Below, in pieces: positions 41,265-50,798 of a stretch of DNA of 64,000 bases. Below the pieces are notes generated by a model. The model was not told the origin of the DNA and searched no databases. It saw only the letters and a program-made list of their open reading frames with translations. Position numbers and translations under genes: made by a program. The stretch is from Hyphomicrobiaceae bacterium (lineage in GTDB: Bacteria > Pseudomonadota > Alphaproteobacteria > Rhizobiales > Hyphomicrobiaceae): positions 1 to 64,000 of the forward strand of contig JANXWC010000239.1 in the NCBI GenBank assembly GCA_025351355.1. The letters are read 5' to 3'. How positions within the stretch are numbered: position 1 is the first letter of the stretch; every line of letters starts with the position of its first letter.

Positions 41265-41633
41265 CTATGGCCGGTTGTGAGATTGTGTGGCCGGATCAAA
41301 GTGACAGCAACCGCATTCCGCCACACACGCGACACCGTTGGCGTCTGTCTCATATCGCCAAGCAACTGGAATGCGCGCGCCGCTGGCTGCTGCGTCTGCC
41401 GTCTCGAAAGTGACGGTTTGATTTCGTTCGACCCAGACCATCCCGAGGGGCAACGCTGCAAAGCCGCTCGCCGTTTCGGCATGGGCATGCGGCATACAGA
41501 CGCCGAGGCCGTAGTCGGCCAAGGCCTTCATCATGGCAATCACTTCAGGCTTGGCGATTGCGCGTTGTGCCCGCTGGAGATCGGGCGGCAGAATATCGAT
41601 CATCGATGAAGATCCGACTGTTGCGATGGACAT
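41265..41633 (-). CDS. Cys/His-rich small protein of unknown function
   Basis: I do not recognise the family with certainty. The 122-residue protein has a well-placed ribosome binding site (AAGGA six bases before ATG), and its sequence looks globular: an N-terminal helix DLQRAQRAIAKPEVIAMMKAL, then YGLGVCMPHAHAETASGFA, a beta stretch LPLGMVWVERNQTVTFE, and a C-terminal VACVAECGCCHFDPATQ. One Cys with two His (CxPHAH) plus four clustered Cys near the end strongly suggest a metal site (Zn, Cu or Fe). It follows the acyl-CoA dehydrogenase gene by 97 bases on the same strand and may be the end of that operon. The longer upstream frame merely crosses the dehydrogenase gene. Confidence 0.7.
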   Translation of the reverse strand: MSIATVGSSSMIDILPPDLQRAQRAIAKPEVIAMMKALADYGLGVCMPHAHAETASGFAALPLGMVWVERNQTVTFETADAAASGARIPVAWRYETDANGVACVAECGCCHFDPATQSHNRP

Positions 41634-41730
41634 GCGACATCCTTTCCTGCGGCTTGATGGAGACGACTTTCTACTGACATACGGACATTGTGCACTAATC
41701 GAATCCGCAGCTGTGCGAAGCTTCCGCCGT

Positions 41731-42966
41731 TCACCGCTTGCTTCGCTTCGCCTCGAGTTCCGCAAACGTCGTATCCTTATCGACGCGGACGTCAGACGGC
41801 AGCCCGAGCACGCGCTCGGCGATGATATTGCGCAGGATTTCGTCGGTGCCGCCGGCGATGCGGAAGCCGGCAGCGCCCAGCCATTGCCGTTGGAACGCGC
41901 CGCCACCGGGGCCTTCGCCGGTCATCAGGCTGGCCTCACCCATCACTTCCATCGCGAGGCTGCCGAGATCCTGCATCATGCGGCCCGACACCACCTTGTT
42001 GATCGACGATTGCGGCCCCGGCGTCTCGCCGCGCGACAACGCCGTCCACATGCGGTAACGCGTGTATTTCAGCCCTTCCGCCTCGACGAAGAATTGCGCC
42101 AGGCGATCGCGAATGGCGCCGTTGCGGATGGCCGGCTCGCCGTCGATGTCGCTGGAGCGCGCCAACGTCAGGAAATCATCGACGCCGAGAATGCCGGTAG
42201 CAATGCCGACCGCGAGGCGCTCATTCATCAGCGTGGTCAGCGCCACCGTCCAGCCGTCGCCAACCTTGCCGAGCCGTTGGCTGTCCGGGATCACCACGTC
42301 GGTGAAGAACACCTCGTTGAATTCCGCGCCACCGCTGACCTGCTTGATCGGCCGCGCTTCGACACCCTTCGATTTCATATCGACGAAGAACATCGTCAGA
42401 CCTTTGTGCTTGGAGACATCCGGATCTGTGCGCACCAGCAGCAAACCGAAATCACAGAAGTGTGCGCCCGTCGTCCACACCTTCTGCCCGTTGACGACCC
42501 AGTTGTCGCCATCGCGTTTGGCCCGCGTGCGGATGCCGGCAACGTCGGAACCGGCTACCGGCTCGGAGAACAGTTGGCACCAGATCTCGTCGCCCTTCAG
42601 TGCCGGCTTCACGAAGCGCGCCGCATGTTCGCTGCTGCCGTGCTTGACCAGCGTCGGGATGCACATGCCAAGGCCGATATCGAACACGCCCGGCGGGGTG
42701 ACGAATTGCGCCTCCTCCTGTGCGTAAATGATCTGTTGGATCGGCGTGCCGCCGCGACCGCCGATCTCCTTCGGCCAGGTGATGGCGGCAAAGCCCGAGG
42801 CCAGTTTCTTTGCCTGCCACGCCTTGGCCGTCTTGATCACCTCATCGTCGCGATCGACGTTGCGGCTGGGTGCAGAGCCGGGGGTGCGGCGCTTTGCATT
42901 CGCTTCCAGAAAGGCACGCGCTTCGGTGCGAAATTTCGCTTCATCCGGCGTATCATTGAAGTTCAT
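41731..42966 (-). CDS. Acyl-CoA dehydrogenase (large-type subunit)
   Basis: A 411-residue acyl-CoA dehydrogenase: KLASGFAAITWPKEIGGRGG, LFSEPVAGSDVAGIRTRAKR (FAD binding), WVVNGQKVWTTGAHFCDFG and a C-terminal RIAGGTDEILRNIIAERVLG, where the base is expected in the family of steroid-side-chain-type (FadE) dehydrogenases. It follows the second acyl-CoA dehydrogenase gene by 27 bases; such paired genes often form alpha2beta2 heteromers in actinobacteria and proteobacteria that act on branched, cyclic or sterol-side-chain acyl-CoAs. Confidence 0.9.
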   Translation of the reverse strand: MNFNDTPDEAKFRTEARAFLEANAKRRTPGSAPSRNVDRDDEVIKTAKAWQAKKLASGFAAITWPKEIGGRGGTPIQQIIYAQEEAQFVTPPGVFDIGLGMCIPTLVKHGSSEHAARFVKPALKGDEIWCQLFSEPVAGSDVAGIRTRAKRDGDNWVVNGQKVWTTGAHFCDFGLLLVRTDPDVSKHKGLTMFFVDMKSKGVEARPIKQVSGGAEFNEVFFTDVVIPDSQRLGKVGDGWTVALTTLMNERLAVGIATGILGVDDFLTLARSSDIDGEPAIRNGAIRDRLAQFFVEAEGLKYTRYRMWTALSRGETPGPQSSINKVVSGRMMQDLGSLAMEVMGEASLMTGEGPGGGAFQRQWLGAAGFRIAGGTDEILRNIIAERVLGLPSDVRVDKDTTFAELEAKRSKR

Positions 42967-42993
42967 GGGGAGGTCTCCGAAACAGCCAGACGT

Positions 42994-44103
42994 TCAGACG
43001 GCATTGCGCTTTTCGAGCGCGGTGACGAGACGGTTGCGCCACAGCGTAGCCCCGCCCAGCGACAGCGCCAGCAGACGCGAGCGGCGATAGTGCATGTGCG
43101 GATCTGCGGCCCAGGTGAAACCGATGCCGCCGTGCGTCTGAATATTTTCTTTCGACGCGTATTCGTAGGCATCCGTTGCAGCAACACGCGCGGCAGCCGC
43201 GGCCAACGGCAGATCCGCACCGCCCGACGACAGCATCATCGCACCGTAGTACGCGTTCGAGCGCGCCAACTCGATCTTGATGTAGGCGTCGGCCAGCTTG
43301 TGCTTGATGGCCTGATAGGACCCGATCTGCCGACCGAAGGCGTAGCGTTCCAATGCAAAGTCGCGCGCCATGTAGAGCGAGGCCTCGGCGCCTCCGATCT
43401 GCTCGAACGCCCCCAGCACCGCTGCACGCTCATGCAACGTCTGCAACTGCCGCGCCCCGCCGCCGCGCTCGCCCAGCGGTTCGGCGGCCGCACCCTTGAA
43501 CACAATCTCGGCCTGCTTGCGCGTGGGATCGAGCGTCTCGACGCGGCGACGGGTGACGCCACTGTCGCCGAGTTCGACGAGGGCCATTGTCGCCCCACCC
43601 GCGCCGCCAGCCAGCACGATCGCCAGCCCCGCCGCTTCGCCATCGATGACAGGCAGCTTGGTGCCTGTCAGCTTGTCTGCGGCAAAAGTCGTGGCCAGTT
43701 GCGATGGAGAGGATTTTCCGGCTTCGGCGACAGCCACGGTGCCGATAATTTTACCCGCAATCAGTTCCGGCAACCAACGGGCCTTCTGTGCTTCGCTGCC
43801 GAACTGGACGAGCGCATCGGTCGCCAGACACACCGACGACTGGAACGGCACCGGCGCGCAAGAGCGTCCGACTTCCTCGGCAATCACGCACAACTCGAGT
43901 GCGCCTAGTCCCATGCCACCGTAGGCCTCCGGCACAGCGACGCCGAGGGCGCCGAGATCGGCCAGACCGCTCCACACCTCAGCTGCGTGCGTTTCGGCAC
44001 TTTCAAGCACGCGCCGTGTAACCGTCAAAGGCGACTTTTCGCGCAGGAAGCGGGCCACCTGTTCCTTGAGCAGTTTCTGGTCTTCCGAGAAATCGAATTC
44101 CAT
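42994..44103 (-). CDS. Acyl-CoA dehydrogenase (partner subunit)
   Basis: A 369-residue acyl-CoA dehydrogenase family protein: MEFDFSEDQKLLKEQVARFL, LGALGVAVPEAYGGMGLGAL, FGRQIGSYQAIKHKLADAYIK and a C-terminal THGGIGFTWAADPHMHYRR. It lacks the usual C-terminal catalytic Glu segment and has a shortened middle, as in the non-catalytic or FAD-sharing partner of FadE heteromers. First gene of the pair; probably co-transcribed with the downstream dehydrogenase. The reductase gene upstream is on the same strand with a 134-base gap. Confidence 0.87.
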   Translation of the reverse strand: MEFDFSEDQKLLKEQVARFLREKSPLTVTRRVLESAETHAAEVWSGLADLGALGVAVPEAYGGMGLGALELCVIAEEVGRSCAPVPFQSSVCLATDALVQFGSEAQKARWLPELIAGKIIGTVAVAEAGKSSPSQLATTFAADKLTGTKLPVIDGEAAGLAIVLAGGAGGATMALVELGDSGVTRRRVETLDPTRKQAEIVFKGAAAEPLGERGGGARQLQTLHERAAVLGAFEQIGGAEASLYMARDFALERYAFGRQIGSYQAIKHKLADAYIKIELARSNAYYGAMMLSSGGADLPLAAAAARVAATDAYEYASKENIQTHGGIGFTWAADPHMHYRRSRLLALSLGGATLWRNRLVTALEKRNAV

Positions 44104-44237
44104 GTGGCGTTCCCTCTCATGGATACCGGCAGCCTTCGCCGCGCTTTTGCAAATATGCTAGTCGCAGAAGGCGAGCATGGCAACGAGGTGCACGCGACAC
44201 ACTGTAAACTGATCGGGACGGCCTGTGGGCGGCGGCG

Positions 44238-45263
44238 TCACACAGCGCCGACGGCAATCAGGCTGCGGGCGCAGTCGTCGACGCTGTCCTCGATCGGGCG
44301 AGGCCGCCAGCCGAGCACGGCCTGCGCCTTGGCTGATGAGAAATCGCGTTGCTTGTCGAGGCGTGGAGTGACGGCGCGCAACTCCTTGTCGAACAGCGCG
44401 CCAACGCGAACCACAATATTGGGAATTTTGCGCGTCGGCACTTTGGTGGCGATGCCGCCGGGGAGCGCCCGCAGCATATCAGCCATTTCGGCCATCCACA
44501 CAAAGCGCGTGGCGGCAATGAACCGTTGGCCGGCAGCGGCGGGCGCTTCCATCGCCAGGATATGCAGGTCGGCGACATCGCGTACGTCGACCAGGCTGAA
44601 GCCCAGGCGCGGGATGCCCGGCATTTTCCCGGACAGCAGGCGTTGCACGGTCTGTACGCTCTCGGAAAAATCGCCGCTCAGCACCGGCCCGATCACCACC
44701 ACCGGGTTGACGGTCGCCAGCGTCGTGGCACCGCCGGATTTGGCGATCAGATCCCACGCGGCGCGCTCGGCCAACGTTTTCGATCGCGCGTACGCGCTGA
44801 CTTGGCTGTCGGCCAGATCGGTCCACACGGTTTCGTCACAAACACTTTTAGCAACGGCGACCGGGCTGCTGGTGGCGGCCACCGACGACGTCAGCACCAC
44901 ACGCTTCACGCCTGCCTTGATGGCAGCGCCGACGACGCGGGTGGCGCCGTCGCGTGCCGGTTTGATGAGGACATCGGGATCGGCCGGCTCGGATAGCACG
45001 ACCGGCGAGGCGACGTGCAACACATAGTCGCAACCGGCAACCGCTGTGTCCCAACCGGCGTCCGCCGTCAGTTCGGCGGCGTAGAAACTCAGCCCTTCGA
45101 GTGAGCGTCGTTGGGTTGCAAGCGCCGCGCGCACCGCCTTCTCGCGGCCGAGACTACGCACCGTGGTGCGCACCTTGTAGCCCCGCTCCAGCAACTTGAT
45201 AATGCACCAGCTGCCGATAAAACCGGAACCACCCGTCACCAACACCGTTCCACGATCGCTCAT
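44238..45263 (-). CDS. Extended SDR, dihydroflavonol-4-reductase-like
   Basis: A 341-residue NAD(P)-dependent epimerase/dehydratase family enzyme: VLVTGGSGFIGSWCIIKLLERG binds the nucleotide, YVLHVASPVV and RVVLTSSVAATSSP follow, and the catalytic YxxxK is SAYARSKTLAERAAW. The DFR/aldehyde-reductase branch reduces ketones or aldehydes of aromatic or aliphatic compounds. It lies 35 bases downstream of glpX on the same strand; the link to glpX is probably positional only. Confidence 0.87.
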   Translation of the reverse strand: MSDRGTVLVTGGSGFIGSWCIIKLLERGYKVRTTVRSLGREKAVRAALATQRRSLEGLSFYAAELTADAGWDTAVAGCDYVLHVASPVVLSEPADPDVLIKPARDGATRVVGAAIKAGVKRVVLTSSVAATSSPVAVAKSVCDETVWTDLADSQVSAYARSKTLAERAAWDLIAKSGGATTLATVNPVVVIGPVLSGDFSESVQTVQRLLSGKMPGIPRLGFSLVDVRDVADLHILAMEAPAAAGQRFIAATRFVWMAEMADMLRALPGGIATKVPTRKIPNIVVRVGALFDKELRAVTPRLDKQRDFSSAKAQAVLGWRPRPIEDSVDDCARSLIAVGAV

Positions 45264-45298
45264 CGTATCTCCTATTGTGCCGGCGCCCCAAGCCTTCC

Positions 45299-46309
45299 CT
45301 ACACCCGCGCCTTCGCCGGCAGCATGCGGAATGTCGTCTTGATCCGCCGCACCGTCCCCGTCCGCGCGCGCATGACGACGGTTTCGGTTTCAGCGAAGTC
45401 GCCGCGGAAATGGACCCCATCGAGCAGTGAGCCGTCGGTAACGCCGGTGGCGGAGAAAATTGAATCGCCCGACGCCATCTCTTCCATGGTGTAGACGCGG
45501 CGGATGTCGGTGATGCCCATGGCGTGCGCGCGGGCGATCTGCGCCTGGCCCTCGGCGCCCTTGTCGGGCTTCAACCGTCCCTGCATCTGGCCGCCGATGC
45601 AGCGCAGCGCGGCGGCGGCTAACACACCTTCCGGCGCACCACCGGACCCCAGATACATGTCGATGCCGCTCTTCATCGGGTCGGTGGTCCAGATCACACC
45701 GGCAATGTCGCCGTCGCGAATGAGACGCACGGAAGCGCCGCAGGCCCGCACCTGTCGCAGCAATTCTTCATGACGCGGGCGGCCAAGCATGCAGACAGTG
45801 ATGCGCTCGATGCCGACGCCCTTGGCCTTGGCCAGCTTGCGCAGATTATCGACCACCGGCGCGTCGATGTTGATGAGGTTGTCGGGATAGCCGGGGCCGA
45901 TGGCGATCTTGTCCATGTACATGTCGGGCGCGTTGAGCAGCCCACCGCGCTCGGCAATCGCGATGACCGCCAGCGAGTTCGGCTCGGCTTCGGCGCAGAT
46001 GGTGGTGCCTTCCAGCGGATCGACGGCAATGTCGACTTCCGGGCCATGGCCGGTGCCCAGTTCCTCGCCGATGTAGAGCATCGGTGCCTCGTCCATCTCG
46101 CCCTCGCCGATGACGACGCGGCCCTTGATGTTTACCTTTGCCAGCTCTTCGCGCATGGCCTTGACGGCGGCGCCATCAGCCGAATTCTTGTCGCCGCGGC
46201 CGCGCCATTCCGCCGACGCGATGGCCGCCGCTTCGGTCACCCGCGCAATTTCGATCGATAGCACTCGGTCCAATCCCGGGAGGGGCGGGGTCGTCGCATT
46301 GGCGGTCAT
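45299..46309 (-). CDS. glpX: Class II fructose-1,6-bisphosphatase
   Basis: A 336-residue GlpX phosphatase that removes the 1-phosphate from fructose-1,6-bisphosphate in gluconeogenesis. Metal and substrate motifs: ASAEWRGRGDKNSADGAAV, VVIGEGEMDEAPMLYIGEE, VDIAVDPLEGTTICA and YLGSGGAPEGVLAAAAL. The ATG chosen has AGGAG seven bases upstream; the alternative start adds seven residues. The neighbouring homoserine dehydrogenase seen in many alphaproteobacteria is absent; phaC is divergent. Confidence 0.95.
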   Translation of the reverse strand: MTANATTPPLPGLDRVLSIEIARVTEAAAIASAEWRGRGDKNSADGAAVKAMREELAKVNIKGRVVIGEGEMDEAPMLYIGEELGTGHGPEVDIAVDPLEGTTICAEAEPNSLAVIAIAERGGLLNAPDMYMDKIAIGPGYPDNLINIDAPVVDNLRKLAKAKGVGIERITVCMLGRPRHEELLRQVRACGASVRLIRDGDIAGVIWTTDPMKSGIDMYLGSGGAPEGVLAAAALRCIGGQMQGRLKPDKGAEGQAQIARAHAMGITDIRRVYTMEEMASGDSIFSATGVTDGSLLDGVHFRGDFAETETVVMRARTGTVRRIKTTFRMLPAKARV

Positions 46310-46576
46310 GGGTGGCTCCTGTGGCCTCACGCGTCGGGCAGTCCGTTCATTACACCCCGCCGTTCTGCACGGTCATAAGGTGATCCGCCAGCCGCGTCAA
46401 AGGCTGGAGGCCGCCAAGGCACACGCCGCCGCCCAACACGGTAAACCAGTAAACCAAGTAGTACCGCCCGAGGTTTCAGTCTCCCCGAAGTAGGGTTTTC
46501 ATCGAAGGTTCGAGTTTCGCTTTGGCGCGCAACCGGCTATTGTGTTTGTGTATTCATCCCGCCAGGGGAATTTTTC

Positions 46577-48421
46577 ATGCAAAAGCTCGTCGATCCCACC
46601 TCCGCCTATATCGACACCAAGCAGGCGCTGGCCGCCAATCCGGATGCGGTTGCGCGCAACATGCTCAAGCTGATGCAGCAATCGAGCATGGTGATGGCGC
46701 AGATGATGGAAAAATCAGCATCCGGCAAAGGTGGCAGCGGCGGCGGTGGCGGCGCCGATATGACCGAAGCGACCAAGATATGGGCAGGTGTGGGCCAGCA
46801 CTGGATGGCCGATCCCGCGAAGCTCGCGCACATGCAGGCGGAGCTGACCAAGTCCTATTTCCAACTCTGGCAGCACACGGCCCAAAAGATGATGGGGCAA
46901 AACGCGCCGGATGTGGCCAAGCCCGAAGCGGGTGACAATCGCTTTAAAGACCCAGACTGGGCCGCCAATCCGTATTTCGATTTCTGGAAGCAGAGCTATC
47001 TCGTCACCTCGCAGTGGGCCACAAAGGCGCTTGAGCAAACCAAAGGGCTCGATGATCGCTCGCGCGCCTACGCGGAGTTCGCGCTTAAGCAAATGTTGAC
47101 GGCGATGTCGCCATCGAATTATCCCGCCACCAATCCCGAAGTCGTGCGCGAAACCATGAAATCGCAAGGCGCCAATCTGGTTGCCGGCATGGAAAATCTC
47201 GCCAACGATCTCGCCAACAGTGGCGATCTTTTAAAGATCAGCCAGACCGATACGACCGCCTTCGAGGTCGGTCGCAACGTCGCGACCACGCCGGGCAAAG
47301 TGGTGTTCCAGAACGCGCTGCTGCAGCTTATTCAATACACGCCGACCACCGAGAAGGTGCACGAGATCCCCTTCGTCATCGTGCCGCCGTGGATCAACAA
47401 GTTCTATATTCTCGATCTCACTGCTGAGAAAAGTTACATCAAGTTCATCGTCGATCAGGGTTTCACGGTGTTCGTCGTTTCCTGGGTCAACCCGGATGGC
47501 GCGCTCAGCCACAAGACGTGGGAAGATTATCTGAGCGAAGGCCTGATGGCTGCCGCGGACGCCGCAAAACGCGAATGCAAAACCAAGAAAGTCAACATCC
47601 TCGGCTATTGTATCGGCGGCACGCTCTTGGCGACGGCACTCGGCGTGCTGGCAGCGAAAGGCGAAGGCAATGGCCCGTTCGCATCAGCGACATTCCTGGT
47701 GGCGCAAAAGGATTTCACCAAGGCCGGCGATCTCAAGCTGTTCATCGACGAGAACCAGCTGCAATCGATCGCCAAGATGATGGACGAGAAGGGCTATCTC
47801 GACGGTGGCAAGATGGCGGCAGTCTTCAATATGCTGCGGCCTAAGGATCTGATCTGGCCATACATTATCAACAACTACATGCTCGGCAAGAAGCCGCCGC
47901 CATTCGATCTCTTGTACTGGAACCAGGATTCAACGCGCCTGCCGGCCGCCAATCACAAATTCTATCTGCGCGAATTCTATCACGAGAACAAACTGGCGCT
48001 TGGCAAGATGAAGCTCTGCGGCGTGACGATCGATCTCGGCAAGATCAAACTGCCGGTGTTCGAACTCGCCACCCGCGAAGATCACATTTCGCCGCCAAAG
48101 TCGGTTTTCACAGGCGCCAAGATGTTCGGCGGACCGGTCGAGTTCGTGCTTGCGGCCTCGGGCCATATAGCAGGTGTAGTGTCGCCGCCGGGTAAGACAA
48201 AATATCCTTACTGGCTCAACAAACGTCCACTATCGCACCCGGACTGCACGACGCTGGACGCATGGCTCGCCGGCGCCGACGAGATCAAGGGCAGCTGGTG
48301 GCCGCACTGGGCCAAATGGTTGGCCCAATACTCGGGCGATATGATCACGGCACGCACACCAGGAGCGAGGCTCGGCGTCATCGAAGATGCACCCGGCAGC
48401 TACGTCAAGAGCAAGGGCTAA
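46577..48421 (+). CDS. phaC: Class I poly(3-hydroxyalkanoate) synthase
   Basis: A 614-residue PHA synthase that polymerises hydroxyacyl-CoA into storage granules. The lipase-like box is NILGYCIGGTLLATALG with the catalytic Cys; DLLYWNQDSTRLPAANH holds the region of the catalytic Asp, and LAASGHIAGVVSPPG the His. The N-domain contains a short Gly-rich linker (GGSGGGGGAD near residue 55) and WAANPYFDFWKQSYL, a family hallmark. phaA, phaB and phasin genes are not in the window. It converges on the HDAC-like gene with a nine-base gap, so no long terminator fits between them. Confidence 0.95.
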   Translation: MQKLVDPTSAYIDTKQALAANPDAVARNMLKLMQQSSMVMAQMMEKSASGKGGSGGGGGADMTEATKIWAGVGQHWMADPAKLAHMQAELTKSYFQLWQHTAQKMMGQNAPDVAKPEAGDNRFKDPDWAANPYFDFWKQSYLVTSQWATKALEQTKGLDDRSRAYAEFALKQMLTAMSPSNYPATNPEVVRETMKSQGANLVAGMENLANDLANSGDLLKISQTDTTAFEVGRNVATTPGKVVFQNALLQLIQYTPTTEKVHEIPFVIVPPWINKFYILDLTAEKSYIKFIVDQGFTVFVVSWVNPDGALSHKTWEDYLSEGLMAAADAAKRECKTKKVNILGYCIGGTLLATALGVLAAKGEGNGPFASATFLVAQKDFTKAGDLKLFIDENQLQSIAKMMDEKGYLDGGKMAAVFNMLRPKDLIWPYIINNYMLGKKPPPFDLLYWNQDSTRLPAANHKFYLREFYHENKLALGKMKLCGVTIDLGKIKLPVFELATREDHISPPKSVFTGAKMFGGPVEFVLAASGHIAGVVSPPGKTKYPYWLNKRPLSHPDCTTLDAWLAGADEIKGSWWPHWAKWLAQYSGDMITARTPGARLGVIEDAPGSYVKSKG

Positions 48422-48430
48422 AGCCCACAT

Positions 48431-49333
48431 TCACAACTTCCAGAGTTCCGCAGCAACCCGAAAGGTGTTCGCGTACGCCGCCACCGACGCGCTGATCGGC
48501 TCGGCATACCCACCACCGATGGCGATCGCGACCGGCACGCCTCGCGATTTGAACGTCTCCAACACCAGCCGGTCGCGCGCCGATAGGCCGGCGTGAGTGA
48601 GCGACAGCCGACCTAAGCGGTCTTCCGCGAGTGGATCGGCTCCGCTGAGAAAAAATACCAGTTCCGGCCGAAATGCGATCACAGGCTCCAAGGCCGAATG
48701 CACTGCTGCAAGATAGTCCGCATCTGTCGTCCCGTCCGGAAGATCTACATCGAGCGTGGCTGCAACACGGCGGAAAGGAAAGTTCTTCTCCCCCTGTATA
48801 GACAGAATGAACACGCGCGGATCAGCACCGAGGATGGCGGCGTTGCCGTCGCCTTGATGCACGTCCGTATCGACAATGGCGATGCGCCCGACGGCGCCCT
48901 CGTCGAGCAGCGTCAGCGCCGCGACAGCCAGGTCGTTGAACACGCAGAACCCAGAACCAAAATCGCGATGGGAATGATGCGTGCCTCCGGCCAGTTGCCC
49001 GGAAATACCCTGCGTCAACGCAGCACGCCCACTGGCGATGGCCCCTGCCACCGTGGCACGGCTGCGATTGACCAACTCGATGCTCCACGGCAACCCGATG
49101 CGACGCATCATATCAGGTGCAACCGATCCTGACAGCATTTCCTCGATGTAGACGGACGAATGCGCCTTCAACAAAATATCGGCCGCAACAGGCTTGGCCG
49201 CGATCAATTGAGTTCGGCCTAGAACACGCTCGGCATCGATGATGGCGCGCAGTGCGCTGTATTTGCCGGCGGGAAAGCGGTGACCGTCAGGTAGCGGCAA
49301 CGGCGGCACGTCCGGGAAGAAAAACTGCATCAT
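48431..49333 (-). CDS. Histone-deacetylase-family (AcuC/APAH-like) amidohydrolase
   Basis: A 300-residue arginase/deacetylase-fold hydrolase. Catalytic and Zn motifs: LAGGTHHSHRDFGSGFCVFN (His pair), RIAIVDTDVHQGDGNAAIL (Asp and His ligands) and FFLSGADPLAEDRLG with the last Asp. Bacterial members remove acetyl groups from lysine, polyamines or small molecules. Two adjacent ATG codons are possible starts; a GTG seven codons earlier is less likely. Downstream of purM (22 bases between them) on the same strand. Confidence 0.88.
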   Translation of the reverse strand: MMQFFFPDVPPLPLPDGHRFPAGKYSALRAIIDAERVLGRTQLIAAKPVAADILLKAHSSVYIEEMLSGSVAPDMMRRIGLPWSIELVNRSRATVAGAIASGRAALTQGISGQLAGGTHHSHRDFGSGFCVFNDLAVAALTLLDEGAVGRIAIVDTDVHQGDGNAAILGADPRVFILSIQGEKNFPFRRVAATLDVDLPDGTTDADYLAAVHSALEPVIAFRPELVFFLSGADPLAEDRLGRLSLTHAGLSARDRLVLETFKSRGVPVAIAIGGGYAEPISASVAAYANTFRVAAELWKL

Positions 49334-49355
49334 GCCGTCCCGTTGATGGACCACC

Positions 49356-50498
49356 TCAAGGAGCGTACTGCAGCGCGCCTGAGTAGCGCACAGCTTCAGC
49401 TTCGCCCTTGCCTTTTGCGCTGGACTTTATGCCCCGGCCCATCTCCACCGCGCCGATGACGACCGGCGTCTCGCCGGCACCGCGCAACGCCTCTATCACA
49501 TCTGCCTGCCGCGCCGCCGCCGCAATAACGATCATGCCGATGCCGCAGTTGAACGTACGCAACATTTCGGCGTCATCGAGATTGCCTGCCCGTTGCAGCC
49601 AGCCGAACACCGCCGGCGCGCTGAAGGCTGCAAGGTCCACATGTGCAGCCATACCCGCCGGCAATACGCGCGGCAGGTTCTCGCTCAAACCGCCGCCGGT
49701 AATATGCGACAAGCCCTTGATGGCACCGGCAGCACGACCGCCGCCCGTCGCCTTCAAGGCTGCCAGAATCGGTTTGACGTACAGTTTGGTCGGTGTCAGC
49801 AACGCTTCTGCCAACGTTTTGCCAGCCGCGAATGGCGCCGGGTCGGCCCAAGCCAAGCCTTCCTTCTCGACTAGCTTGCGTACCAGACTGTAGCCGTTGG
49901 AATGCACACCTGACGAGCTGAGCCCGATCAGCACATCGCCAGCGCCGATGTCGGCTCGCGGCAAGATTTCATCTCGCTCCACAGCACCTACCGCAAAGCC
50001 GGCGAGATCGTAGTCGGCATCTCGGTACATGCCCGGCATTTCCGCCGTCTCGCCGCCGATCAACGCGCAGCCGCTTTCCCGGCAACCCCTGGCGATGCCG
50101 CCGATGACCCGCCGTGCATTCTCCACGTCCAGTTTCCCGGTTGCGAAATAGTCCAGAAAAAACAATGGCTCAGCGCCCTGGACGACAAGATCGTTGACGC
50201 ACATGGCGACCAGATCGATGCCGATCGTATCATGCAGGCCAGTATCGATGGCGATCTTCAGTTTGGTGCCGACGCCATCGTTGGCCGCCACTAGAATAGG
50301 ATCACGAAAGCCGGCGGCCTTGAGGTCGAACAGGCCCCCGAAACCGCCGAGATCGGCATCCGCTCCTGCTCGCCGGGTGGCTTTAACCAGCGGTTTGATC
50401 GCCGTAACCAGCGCATTGCCGGCGTCGATATCGACACCGGCATCGCGATAGTTGACCGTGGCATTGCGAAGCGGCGGCGATTTCGGGTCGACGGTCAT
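49356..50498 (-). CDS. purM: Phosphoribosylformylglycinamidine cyclo-ligase
   Basis: A 380-residue AIR synthetase of purine biosynthesis, which closes the imidazole ring of FGAM with ATP. Motifs: [33 protein letters not shown]-like segment (seen as [15 protein letters not shown]), [11 protein letters not shown] and [17 protein letters not shown]. The ATG before TVDPKSPP fits the family; the upstream extension is not conserved. purN, usually the next gene in alphaproteobacteria, is absent here and replaced by the HDAC-like gene. Divergent from the DUF2066 gene. Confidence 0.93.
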   Translation of the reverse strand: MTVDPKSPPLRNATVNYRDAGVDIDAGNALVTAIKPLVKATRRAGADADLGGFGGLFDLKAAGFRDPILVAANDGVGTKLKIAIDTGLHDTIGIDLVAMCVNDLVVQGAEPLFFLDYFATGKLDVENARRVIGGIARGCRESGCALIGGETAEMPGMYRDADYDLAGFAVGAVERDEILPRADIGAGDVLIGLSSSGVHSNGYSLVRKLVEKEGLAWADPAPFAAGKTLAEALLTPTKLYVKPILAALKATGGGRAAGAIKGLSHITGGGLSENLPRVLPAGMAAHVDLAAFSAPAVFGWLQRAGNLDDAEMLRTFNCGIGMIVIAAAARQADVIEALRGAGETPVVIGAVEMGRGIKSSAKGKGEAEAVRYSGALQYAP

Positions 50499-50798
50499 GG
50501 AAGAAGGTCTCGTTTGGCCTCGGCAGCATCGATACACGCCAAAGCGTTGCAGGACGGCATCGTCTAACCCGTGCAACCGGACCGAGCCGCCGCACCCAGC
50601 TATACCGCGCGCCCACGGCCTGATAGTGACTGGATCAAAGAATCACAGCCGGACAATGCCCTTGGCGTTGTTCTGCCAAAGTTCGAGCGTCGAATAGCAG
50701 CGGTGTGTCTCAGAGGCAACCGGCCGCGCGCGCGGCGGTAGGCTGAAACTCCGGCGGGCAGCGGCCGCGCGAGTGGGACGCAGGGCGGAAGCGGGCAA
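50499..50798. other. Divergent promoter region of purM and the DUF2066 gene
   Basis: A 300-base gap that should contain two back-to-back promoters. No riboswitch-like structure or PurR-type palindrome is visible to me. Confidence 0.4.

Noticed and set aside
41533-43908. A 791-residue open frame on the plus strand opposite the two acyl-CoA dehydrogenase genes
   Set aside because: It is antisense to two clear genes, and its sequence is Arg/His-rich without domains; GC-rich coding DNA often leaves the opposite strand open.
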